Source: Lepidodermella squamata
Lineage: Eukaryota > Gastrotricha
Assembly (NCBI GenBank): GCA_047495785.1
Contig: JBLDXI010000002.1
Span: 2,542,001 to 2,606,000, forward strand
Length of the DNA stretch: 64,000 nt
Reading direction: 5' to 3'
The notes beneath the pieces are model-generated. The model ran no database searches, was not told the origin of the DNA, and worked only from the letters and a program-made list of their open reading frames with translations. Positions 1 through 11,107 of this stretch are shown here, in pieces; positions within the stretch are counted from its first letter, which is position 1, and every line of letters begins with the position of its first letter. A program made the position numbers and the translations under genes.

Positions 1-11
1 TGCTCAATTTT

Positions 12-3000
12 ATGGCTAATACAGCAAACCTGGCAGATTTAGCTCACCGCGAGTACCAAGCCGGGAATTACGAAAGAGCGGAGCATTATTGCCTTCGCTT
101 GTGGCAACAAGAACCCGATAACACAGCTGCTCTACTATTGCTAGCTTCAATTCATTTTCAAGCTGGCGAACTCGACAAATCTTCACACTACAGCCAGTTG
201 GCGATTCGGTTGGATCCAATGTTAGCAGAAGCCTACAGCAATTTGGGCAATGTTCATAAACAGCGCGGACAGTTGGTCGACGCATTGCGAAACTATCAAA
301 ACGCCGTTCGTTTAAAGCCAAATTTTGTGGACGGCTACTTGAATATGGCAGCTGCCATGGTGGCTGCCGGAGACCTGGAACAAGCGATTCAAGCATATAT
401 CACAGTCTTAACAATCAATCCAGTGAGTTTAAATTCAAATGAGTTCGATTGATTTTTATATTTCTGTGCGATATATTTCAGGATCTATATTGCGTTCGAA
501 GTGATTTGGGGAATTTATTCAAGGCCCTTGGAAAGCTCGATGAAGCCAAGGTTTGTTGTGTTTCTCATCTTATTTTATGTATAGGCCACTAACATAGCTT
601 CACTATTTATGATTTCCTATATGGTTACGGCTTGAAAGATATATGAGATCACTTAATAACATGTTTATTTTGATGCTTTTCTTCACACCAACAACAGGCA
701 TCAGCTCGAGTATCAAGTTGTTATCTATTGACTACGTAGAAAATACCCAGAAACTCGAGCTGTTTCACGGGGGCTTGAAATTGCAAAATTTGTGGGTTTC
801 TAATTTCTTTCTTCAAAGAAATTCATGATGTGTTAAACGGCTTGGGTTCTATGTATAAATGAAGTCAAAGTGGAGGTGATGCCCGCTTCCTACTCGATGC
901 CGAGCCACGCGCAATCTCTTCTCGCCTGGAAAGGTTTAAATTGATTCTTTCTGCCTGAAGGTAAGGCGGCGGTCTCAATCACTACCACGCTGATTGTATG
1001 TTTGCTGTTGATATCATACACATAACGGCTTGCGATTTTGATCCGCTATACCCAATCTCAAAAAACTTGAAATCTGGATCAACTTGAAGAATTTTACATT
1101 TTCCTGCAATTTGACGTGATTACCCCGACCATACGTTATGGAACCATCTTTGCAATGTTTGAACGAGTCGCGAAATCAGTCCAATCAATTGTAAATGAAC
1201 CTAATTTTACGTGTGATGTTCGAAATTGGACTGGAGACGTGACATAGTGTGGAGTTCTTCGCAAAGATTTGAATGGCTGTTATTCAAATATAAGTGAATC
1301 AGCCAAATTTATTGCGACGAGTTTCACTGAATTTTTCTGCAAAAGTGGTTTTACAACGTTGAAGGCGCCGTTAAAATCGCATGCAATTGTCTAATAATTC
1401 CATTTCAGGAGCTGGTGTGATATTGAGAACTTGACATTAATATTGTTTTTATTGCGGCTGATCCAGGCTTGTTACGTGAAAGCTATCGAATCTCAGCCGA
1501 CGTTTGCTGTCGCCTGGTCAAATCTGGGTTGCATTTTCAACGCCCAGGGCGAAATTTGGCTAGCGATCCATCATTTTGAAAAAGCCGTCCAGCTCGACCC
1601 GTCTTTCGTCGACGCCCACATCAACCTCGCGAACGTCCTTAAGGAGGCTCGAATTCTCGACCGAGCAGCTACTGCCTATGTCAGAGCGTTACAGTTGTGC
1701 CCGAATAATGCTGTTGTACTCGGAAACCTGGCCTGCGTGTATTACGAGCAGGGCCACATTGAATTAGCCGTTGAAACTTACAGAAGGGCGATAGAATTAC
1801 AGCCTAATTTTCCTGACGCCTACTGCAACTTGGCGAATGCTTTGAAGGAACAAGGACGGGTGGCTGATGCTGAAAGGTGTTACGAAACTGCTTTACGGCT
1901 ATCCCCAGGTCACGCGGATTCACTCAAGTATGAATGATTAAAATTAAAAAATTTTAAGGCGGAATTTTATATTTTTTTCAGTAATCTTGCCAATATCCGT
2001 CGTGAACAAGGCATGCTGGATGAAGCAGCTCGTTTGTATCGGAGAGCTTTGGAGTCTTGCCCTCATTTTGCGGCGGCTCACTCGAATTTGGGCAGTTTAC
2101 TACATATGCAGGGCCGTCTGGATGAAGCGCTTGTTCATTACCGCGAGGCGATTCGTATCGCGCCAACATTTGCTGATGCCTACTCAAACATGGGTAATAC
2201 CCTGAAGGAAATGGGCGATGCGGCCGGGGCGCTACAATGCTACATACGTGCGATCAGTATTAACCCATCATTCGCCGATGCTCATTCTAATTTGGCGAGT
2301 GTTCACAAAGATTGCGGCCAGATTCAGGAGGCTGTCGTCGCCTACCGCACTGCCCTTCGCCTGCGACCTGATTTTCCCGATGCGTATTGTAATTTAGCGC
2401 ATTGCCTTCAGATGATTTGCGAGTGGTCTGACTATCAAGACCGGATGCGACGAGTTGCGACTATTGTGAAAGAGCAGCTTGAACGCGGCCGGCAACCGTC
2501 AGTTCATCCTCATCACTCGATGTTGTACCCTCTGTTAACCCATGAGCAGCGGAGAAAGATAGCCGCAAGTCACGCTCAGTTGTGCCTCGACCGGGTCGCC
2601 CCGCTTCGAGCGCTTTTTCAGCCAAAACCTGAGATTATTTCCTCGAGTAACGGACAGCGGCTGAGAATCGGCTATGTCTCGTCAGACTTTGGAAATCACC
2701 CAACTTCACACCTTGTTCAGTCAGTTTTCTTCAACCACGACCGCTCGAGGGTTGAGGCGTTCTGTTACGCGTTGAATGGCGACGACGGCACAGCTTTTCG
2801 CTCGAATATCACCCAGGAGGTTGAGCATTTCGTCGACCTGAGCGCCCCGGCTTTCACCTGCCCCCGCCGGGCGGCCGAACGAATTGCGGCTGATGGTATT
2901 CAAATCCTCCTTAATCTAAACGGCTACACTAAAGGCGCCAGAAACGAGATATTCGCCTTGAAACCAGCCCCGATACAAGCGTTATGGCTTGGCTATCCGG

Positions 3001-4686
3001 GTACCAGTGGCGCGTCATTTATCGACTATTTAATTACTGATACGATAACATCGCCGCCAAATGAGCCAAGTTCGGATGAGCAGTACTCGGAGAAATTGGC
3101 TTTTATGAGTTCTACGTTTTTCGTCGGTGACCACATGCGAATGTTTCCGCACCTTCGTAATCGATTGGATGTGACTTTTGTCATAAATCAGGCCGACCCG
3201 GCCGTCTCTACGTCACTCACCGTTGTATTCAATAGCTGTAATATCGACACGATAGTTCGTGCAGTTGTTGCCGATGTTTCTCGCTTGAGTGGAGTTGCCC
3301 CGGTCCCAGTTGCCGTTACCTCGGCTAGTAATATCCCGGAGCCCGTTGTTTGCCAATGGTTTTCAGCCAGGATCGAATGCCCGCCCGGGTCGTTTCAACA
3401 CCCTATTGTTTCTATGCTTCAAAACGGGCAGCCTCATGTGTTATGGAACGGCGTGCTTGTGATAAATGGTCTTCACTTAGCCGCATTGAGGCCTCGAGTC
3501 GGGTCGGGCGAAGAACCGTTCCCCCACAGTGCCTGTGTCCCCAATTCGAGCCCGGCTCAAAGTGATGAGAAAAGCGATTTCTCGCAACTGACCTACCCAC
3601 TAGCCGTAGCAACTGCACGTTGTCAGTACGGTTTCCGCGAAACTGGACCGATTCTCGGCAACTTCAACCAGCTGTATAAACTAGACCCGGAAACTTTTTC
3701 AAGTTGGATGCGAATATTGCGTCAAGCTCCCACTGCCATGCTTTGGTTGTTGCGTTTCCCGGCTGCTGGGGAGCAGAACGTCCTGCTGGCCGCTGATCGC
3801 GAACAGCAGCAAGCCGACTTTCAATCGAACAAAATCACTATCCCAAATGATTTATTAAGGAGGAGAGTTATCTTAACGAACGTTGCGACTAAGGAAGAGC
3901 ACGTTCGACGCGGCCAGTTGGTCGATGTTGGTCTAGACACTCCTTTGTGTAACGGCCATACTACGGTAATTTTTATGAAAAAATGTGAAAAATTAAAAAA
4001 ACCCACCTTAATTTTTTCAGAGTGCTGATTTGCTATGGACCGCCGCTCCTATTGTTACGCTGCCCTTGGAGACATTCGCGAGTCGGGTAGCTGCCAGTCA
4101 ACTCGCGGCTCTCGGAGTCGGAACTGAGTTGACGGCGATTGATCGAAATAATTACGAACAAATCGCGATTAATTTGGCGACAAATTCGTCATTGCGGCAG
4201 CAGTTCCGCACCAAGATCTGGGCCGCGCGGATTAGGTCGCCGCTATTTCGAGTAGATTTATACGCAAAAGACCTGGAGGATGTGCTGGCGAAAATGTGGC
4301 AAGCGCACGAAGACCAGAATAAACATTCTCCAGTCCCTGCTCAACCACAACAGCAGCAACAACTGCATCCTCACCACTCGTCTTCAGTCGAAATTCAGTT
4401 GAGGCAACCCAGTAGTAATAATCCGGTGCAACAAGCTGCGGTAGAACCCGACCACTCATCCGCTCACAACTTAGCAGAAGATCATCGAATTCGTAACCCG
4501 GGCCACGCGTTCAGTTCGGTCGCTGTTAGTCGTAGCTCTCTTCGCTCGACGGTTTCAGCCTCGTCTGCCTCGACCGTCCAGCCGGCTGGTTCGTTGAGCA
4601 ACAGCCCTGGGCGGTTGGTGAATAACCACAACACGCACGACTACTACTCGTCACACACGCTCGATACAAACATTGGCTCGCACTAA
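12..4686 (+). CDS. ogt: UDP-GlcNAc:protein O-GlcNAc transferase (OGT), five exons
   Basis: Exons 12-422, 482-550, 1467-1927, 1982-3965 and 4021-4686 join in frame to 1196 codons. The enzyme transfers GlcNAc from UDP-GlcNAc to Ser/Thr of nuclear and cytosolic proteins. About twelve TPR units fill residues 1-440 (repeats such as [15 protein letters not shown]). The glycosyltransferase part keeps the residues known to matter in animal OGT: His in HPHHSMLYP (about 490), Asp in [10 protein letters not shown] (about 548), Lys in [10 protein letters not shown] (about 950), and GHTT split from DLLW by the last intron. The middle of the catalytic half (about 700-860) is much less recognisable than the rest. 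A tail of about 120 residues rich in Gln, His and Ser follows residue 1076 and exceeds the usual animal enzyme. The first Met is only 12 bases into the window, so an upstream exon cannot be excluded. Confidence 0.95.
551..1466 (+). other. Large second intron of ogt
   Basis: This 916-bp intron runs between the exon ending in EAK and the exon starting ACYVKA. The other three introns of the gene are 54-59 bp. I see no coding homology on either strand. Short open frames (such as 643-828) look random. Insertion of a decayed mobile element would explain the size, but no terminal repeats were found. Confidence 0.6.
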
Positions 4687-5076
4687 AGGTGGCGGCTGAC
4701 TCTTCTTCTGCTTCAAAAAATTATAGTTATTTTTCTGAAAAAATTGAGTGTGAAATTACAGTTTTTTACAGTCGTGTTACTTCCTCGACACTGAGTGGGT
4801 GGCTTTGCGGTTTCTTCTTTTCTTTATCTCGCTCTCTTTGTACGGTGTTTCAGAAGCATTGTCGGCGAGCTCGCGCTTCTTTCGATTATTTGATGAGATG
4901 ATGATACAAGTAATTATTGTTGTTTTTGGTTTTAAACTCGCGCAAAACATCGAGTGTTATATATATTTGATGGTGAACACACACTGCTTTGATGAAATAA
5001 AAATGGGTATAGCTGTAAAATAAATTATTTCGCGAATATAATGTTGAAATAGAAGTTAATTAACGAAAACCGAACA
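4687..5076 (+). other. ogt 3' UTR and spacer to the first RING gene
   Basis: No gene is visible. An AATAAA lies at 4996-5001, about 310 bp after the ogt stop and 75 bp before the next start codon. A short open frame at 4689-4901 shows no recognisable domain. Confidence 0.5.
4996..5001 (+). promoter_or_regulatory. Probable polyadenylation signal of ogt
   Basis: AATAAA on the coding strand downstream of the ogt stop codon, in AT-rich sequence. Confidence 0.5.
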
Positions 5077-7797
5077 ATGGCGTCTGCTGCAGCGCTCTCC
5101 GTGGAGCTGCTGCTCAGTGATATCAAAAGAGTAAGGAAAATGAGACGCCCGTGCGGTAATTGCTTCATTCTACACTAGGAAATGACGTGCACCGTCTGCC
5201 GGCATTTGTTCGAGGAGCCGAAAATTTTGCCGCAATGTGGACATACGTTTTGCGAAATTTGTGTCCACGACTTGGTGAAAACGCAAGAAGATGGCGTTAA
5301 GATAGTGAACTGTCCGAGTTGCCTTTGCAGGAATCAAATTTCAGGAAGTAAAATTTGATCAAATTTTATTCGAATATCTGATTTTTCGATTCTGCATGAA
5401 GATCTCGCTCCCGATTTGAAATCAGCACAATGCGTCGGAATGATCAAGATGAGCTGTGCCAACTCTGCTGATGATGTTAAAAAATCGGATATCCAGAGAT
5501 TTCAGACGGTAAACTTTCACTATTTCGTGTTAACTACAAGCTTGAAAATCGTTTGATTGATAAGTTCATGGATTCGAAATCGTTTTTTGAAGAGAGATTG
5601 CAGGACAGTGCCGACCGAGCTAGATTCGAAATCGCTGATCTTGCTTTTGAATTGAAGTCGTTTTTCAATAATCTGGTCGATGAGAAAACCAGCGAACTGA
5701 CCCATCACTTGGACCAGCTTTTATCTGTCAATCAAGAAAGTTTTCTTAGGGAGGACGATCCAGATGATGGCCAGACTTCATTAGCAACAGTACCTATTTA
5801 TATTTTCTGATTAATTAGAATCTTCTTTGATGTTTCAGCTTATAGAAAGGATGACTATCGAGGCTAAGGAAATAAAAGAAAATGATAACGTTAGACCCTC
5901 GACCCTTCTAGCCTTCCATGACAATGTTGCAGCTCTGAAGAAGGTTTAGCGAATTTTTTTCCAAGGTGTAAAAAATTGAATTTTGCTATTTTGAAGATAT
6001 TAGCCTCTCCGAAGGTTTTGCCCCAGGCACTTGTGTACCTACGTGATGGTTGCTTGAAGGAGAGACTTGAGGAACTCCTCCAACTTGGCCTTGGACATTT
6101 TCAAACTGATCTCGATAATGGCGATTTCGTAATCTCCTATGCTCTCTCATTTCTCATACAATTTTTCGATTTTCAGATTTCCAAACCGTATCGGTCTACG
6201 CATTTAGTTCGCTGTGCATTCGTTAACCTTCCGAAGAAAGACGAAGCGCCATCATCCGAGGAGCAAAATTCAAAGAAGCCAAATCGAAAGCCGGGTGAAG
6301 ACTACCTAAACCCTTGCAACGTTTGGGACTTTCCCGGCTCAACTTCAATACTGGCCTTGCATTCGCCGGAAGGAATTACAACCGGCTATCAATACCTAAT
6401 GGTTGGGTTTAGAATTAAAATGACTGAAACGTATTTTTCTGATACTTCAGTTAGTCGATGCCGCGAGCCATACATGGCTTGCTTCTATCACACTTTTCGA
6501 TTCCGCCGAAGTGGACAAATTGAAATTGGACACACCCGAAATCGAAGAGGCAGAGAAGGCTTACGCGTTATCGATTAGTGTCTTGACTACCTCTTCAGAT
6601 GGCTCCGTGTATTTCGTCGACGAAGCTAAAGATTTTCAGATTTTTACGTTCAAAATTGATTTCAACAACACTGGGAAGCATTTGAAAGTCGTACCTGAGG
6701 TGTTTGCCGCTCTTGATGATTTTGAAGAGAAGAAAGAGGAAAATGGAGGCCAATATTTTGGCGGGATTTCTTTTGAAGAAAATCGCAAAGAAATATGGGC
6801 GTCGGTGAACAATTTTTGCAAGGACGTGAAGCGAGAAAGTTGGCTCTACTGCTATTCGGACAGTAAAGAACTGAAATTGCGGGTTGAATTGCCGTTCAAT
6901 TCGCCGGATGTTATCGCTGTTCATCGCCAGTCCAGGGATTCTGATCCTTTAGTAGCGATTTCGGTATTCGGAGGAGACTCAGTTCCTTGCCTGCTAGCCT
7001 GTGGCCAAATTTCAGGCGATCAAGTTGAGGAATTGAAGTATATTCAGCCTCGCCATTCCGGTGACGAAAAAACCATTCGAGATCCGTTAGCTTTACAGCA
7101 CATTCGAAATCTAAGGTTCGACCCGGCTGGGAATCTGCTGGTTCTTCATAACTGCGGTCCTTGCGATTCCCGTATAGAGGTCAGCTTTGCAATTTCCCGA
7201 ATTATTAATTAATTCCGGGATTTTTCAGGTTTACACCAGCCCAGACTTCACGTTGTCCGGATTCATTCCCAGATCAAACACCCTGTTTTCGACTGTTCTA
7301 GGGGGTAATTTTATGATCTTCGATAATATGATTTTCTAGTTATTTTCTGATTTTTTTTAGAATCTGGGGATTTGATCCAAATGAACGGAATCGCTCTAAT
7401 AAAAAATGATAGGAACCAGATTGATCTTCCTCGATTTGCTCACGGATCTTACAACTATTGCGCGTCTGGCGACGGTCAAACCGTGCTTGAAATTCTAAAA
7501 ACAAACTACAGGGAAGAGTCTGACTACGACGAAATGGAGCTGGAAACTGCTTCGGACGGCAGCTATTTGGAAGATACTGACGAGGGCAGCCTAGACGAAG
7601 AAAACCCGAATCCGAGCAGTGAAGATGCTCAAATGGAAATTGAAGCGGAAAATGAAAGCGATAGCGACGAATCGATAGCCGAGCTACTAGACCCGCAGAC
7701 ACATGGCCTATGGGATCTTACGGCCTTCGTCACAGATTTCACTCGCAACCCTGTCGTTATTGTTGCTCGCGGTGATAGGCTGCTGTATTTCAGCTGA
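5077..7797 (+). CDS. RING-finger protein, tandem copy 1 (TRIM-NHL-like layout)
   Basis: Exons 5077-5130, 5179-5347, 5402-5508, 5565-5789, 5839-5943, 5997-6128, 6177-6401, 6451-7179, 7229-7304 and 7361-7797 join to 752 codons. Residues 22-66 form a C3HC4 RING (CTVC, CGHTFCEIC, CPSC), so E3 ubiquitin ligase activity is likely. I see no B-box. A helical region rich in Glu, Lys and Leu follows, probably a coiled coil. The second half (from about 340) has repeated beta-strand blocks with Gly/Asp turns such as SSDGSVYFVDEAKD and FDPAGNLLVLHNCGP, which resembles an NHL or other beta-propeller. That fold is inferred, not proven. An acidic Glu/Asp/Ser stretch precedes a conserved end (VVIVARGDRLLYFS). 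Neighbours at 8007 and 11108 are paralogues on the same strand. The substrate is unknown. Confidence 0.85.
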
Positions 7798-7829
7798 ACC
7801 TTACTAAAATTTCATGTTATCCCGTTTTT

Positions 7830-7835
7830 AATAAA
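7830..7835 (+). promoter_or_regulatory. Probable polyadenylation signal, RING gene copy 1
   Basis: AATAAA about 33 bp after the stop codon and about 170 bp before the next start. Confidence 0.55.
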
Positions 7836-8006
7836 TGACCTTTGTCACAGCAGAAATGAGTCGTTTTTAAACGCGTGCTTGCAAGCTGCTGCAAACTGAA
7901 AAGCGAAAACTGAAATAAAATTCTACATCTTTGACCAATTTTATTTTAACAATATTGTAGACGTGCTTAAATTTTTGTTGCTTATACCTAATTTTTCTAC
8001 CTAAAA

Positions 8007-10956
8007 ATGACAACTTGCCTGACCACTGAATTGTTATTGAGCGATATCAAACGCGAGCTGACCTGCGATATTTGCTCTCAGTTGTTCGAAGACCCGAAAA
8101 CTCTACCCAGCTGTCGGCATACATTTTGCGAAAAGTGCATCAAAAGCTCGACGAAAGTATGCAACGATGAAGAACCAGAATTTGCCTGCCCAAGCTGCAA
8201 TGCCGTGAACAAAATCAAGCTGAATAGTATTTGATTTCAAAATGAAGAAATCTTTGAAATATATTTCGTCATTTTTTAGGCCTAGTTTGTGATCCTGTTA
8301 TCGCGAGGTGCGTCGGAATGCTGAAATTGAACGAGAATGCGACAGCTGACAAAATTAAATCAGGCGATATAGCAAAATTTAAGGAGGTTCGATCGAAAAA
8401 AATATTTTTTTTAGAAAATTTCGAACTTTCATTAATTAGTTCATGGAAATGAAAACGCTCTACGACAGTAAGTTGGACGACAGTGCTGCTGCCGCTAAGC
8501 GTGAAATTCTGAAGCGAGCCGCTGATCTGACTCACTATTTTGGAACTTTGATTGCCGAAAAGGCGGATGATCTATGCGCCGAGGTCGATAAAACTCTGGC
8601 CGCCAATCGTAACAAAATTCTAGAGGACAAAAATTGCAAAGGCTCGGAAGAATTTCTCAAGGTATTAAAAATGATGTTTTTTCGTAAAATTTGAATCAAA
8701 ATTGTATTAAAGCTGCTCGAGAAAATGGCTGATGAGGTTGAAGAAATAAGCGGGGCTGAAGTTACCAAGCCGTCCTTGCTCCTGTCTTTCCACGAAGACG
8801 TAGCTCTGTTGGACAAAAAGGTTCATTTTCTTTTAAAATTTGATCGCGCTACTATCAACTTTTCGGACAATTTTAGAGGTCTGAGATGCCTGAAGTTCTT
8901 CCGAGTAGCATTACTTTCCAGCCTGATGGGGACTTTGATCGAAAGGTTCGGGAAATTTTCGACTGGAACTTTGGTCTCGTCAACGTTGCCCTCGATGATA
9001 ATAATATGGTCGGTTTCATTTTCAATTGAAATGATTAATTCAATTTTTTTAACTATAGATTTCTCCTCTCTACTCGGCGTTGGACCTTATCGACGAGATT
9101 TTTATCAAAACTTTGGAGGAAGGAGTTGAGGAAAAAGCAACTGATGGCCAGATATCGTTTGGCAATGCTAAATGCCACGATATCACAAGTGTCTGGGCTA
9201 TTCCCGATACTCATATGATCCTCGCTTCTGCTTCGGGAAGCAAAGGATTACTGGTAAGATATAATTAGAAAAAGATTCAGTAAAACAGAGCGAAAATGTT
9301 ATTTTTCGTAGACTTAATTGTTGAAATTGTTTAAATAATTGTTTCAAGACTTCTGATATCGAAAAAATCACTTATTTGTAAAATCGATACTTGAAATCGA
9401 TATCGGCCTTGTTGGTCGAAGTATAAGTCGTAAACCGACCGTTCAGAGCGCAAAATGCGAGTAATAGTAGGATCTAAGGAAAATACTGAACTCGGAAAAA
9501 ATTCTGAGGGAATATATTGAATAGATTCTCAAAGTTGAGGCCAGAATCCTAAATCCCTCAAAAAGTTGATAATTGGCCATTTGAATTTTATTTTTGGGAT
9601 TTTTTATTTCATCAAATATCAATTTTATTATCGGCAGGTTTTCGACGTGAAAAATGAGTCCTTGCTGGCAGAAATCGAGCTGCGTAATCCTCTGAGCGAT
9701 CAAAATTCGCAACCCCTTCAAAAGTCCGCAAAAGGAGACGATTCAGAGAAAGATAAATGCGAGGACAAAAAGGCATCTATCAAAGAAGATTCAACCTTGA
9801 CCATTGATGACCTAGTGGTGACCTCAGACGGCCAAGTTTTCTTCATCGATGAAACTTTCGACTCGATAATCTTCACTTTCGATCTTGATTTCACGTCTAT
9901 CGAGGAGAGAATTATGATCATCACGCCGAAAGTTTTCGTTAAGCTGGCACGTGGTGATGAAAACGACACATCTGCGTGGAATTTCTTCACCGGGATCGGT
10001 TTAGACGAATCGCGAGGTGAAATTTGGGCCAGTGTCAAGAAATGCAACGGCTCCAACGGCTGGCTGTACCGGTTTTCGATGGCATCTGGTAAAATGTTAA
10101 CCGGCATCCAATTACCGTTCGCCCAACCCGATGTTTTCGCGATCCACCGCGATCCGATCAATTCTGACCATGCCTTGATCGCGATTTCAGTCGTCGATGA
10201 CGAAAAGCCGACTTCGTGCTCAATCGCTACTGGAATTGTGTCGGAACAGGGTATTTCAGAGCTGAAATACTTGCAACCTCGTCATCACGGGCTAGCCGCT
10301 AGTAACCCGTCGGGCTTTCTAGAGCTCTACCAACACGTGAAAACACTGAAATTTGATTCATATGGAAATTTGTTGGTCCTGCATCAGTGCGGTCCATTCG
10401 ACAGCCGCATTGAAGTGGGTAGCACTTACCATTTTTAATTTCAAAAATTATTTTAATTTTTTTAGATTTATGCTTCCGAATCGTTCGCGTTCAGAGGATT
10501 TATTCCGAAATTTAATGATAATTTAGTGAAATCGAGTGAGTTTTTTTTCAAAATGGTTTTCTCAACCTTAAAACTTTTTTCATAGTTTACTCGCGATCTG
10601 TTACATTGAAGGGTATTGCCGTTTTGAGTGCTGATGCCATCGATTTTTCTCGTCGATTTTCGTATACCAACCCTCGACTTGTCGGCCGAATTACTGCCCC
10701 TAGTAAAGTTGAACTTGTCGAGATGAATTCGATCGACGACCGCGAAGCTTCGGAAGACGAAGCCGACAGCGATTCGGGAGACTGTTGTGAAACCACTGAA
10801 ACTGAACCCAGTTGTAGCAGCGCGGCCGCTGAATCAGAAGAGACTGACGAAGGAACGGCCGAGTCCTCCGAAGCTCAACCGATTGACCAAATTGATAAAG
10901 GAAACAGCGCTCTTGTGATTATCGCATCATCAGGCGCACTTTTGTATTTCAGCTAA
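8007..10956 (+). CDS. RING-finger protein, tandem copy 2
   Basis: Exons 8007-8226, 8280-8386, 8440-8661, 8713-8820, 8877-9008, 9059-9253, 9638-10414, 10466-10535 and 10586-10956 join to 733 codons. The RING starts at Cys20 (CDIC, CRHTFCEKC, CPSC). It lies in one exon: the intron that splits copies 1 and 3 just before the RING is missing. The coiled-coil-like middle and the propeller-like second half match copies 1 and 3 block by block (VFDVKNESLL, TSDGQVFFIDETFDS, FDSYGNLLVLHQCGP). An acidic Ser/Glu tract and the ending SGALLYFS close the protein. The sixth intron (9254-9637, 384 bp) is unusually long for this locus. The role is inferred from the RING only, probably ubiquitin ligase. Confidence 0.85.
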
Positions 10957-11107
10957 ATGCTTTCGAAAATGACTGATCTTGAAAAATCAAATTTTATCTG
11001 AAATTTGCTCAAATTGTTATAAGCCACATTCTTTGTTTCAAATTTCACGCATGAAGACATAAAGATTCAACCCCGACGAAATTGTCATGATTTTTAGAAA
11101 TTTAGAA

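Noticed and set aside
16-396. 126-residue open frame on the - strand
   Set aside because: It lies opposite the first ogt exon, whose TPR coding is clear.
1576-1767. Short + strand frame
   Set aside because: It is an out-of-frame shadow of the TPR-coding ogt exon.
4689-4901. 70-residue frame after ogt
   Set aside because: It lies in the probable 3' UTR, is Ser/Phe-rich and shows no domain or start context.
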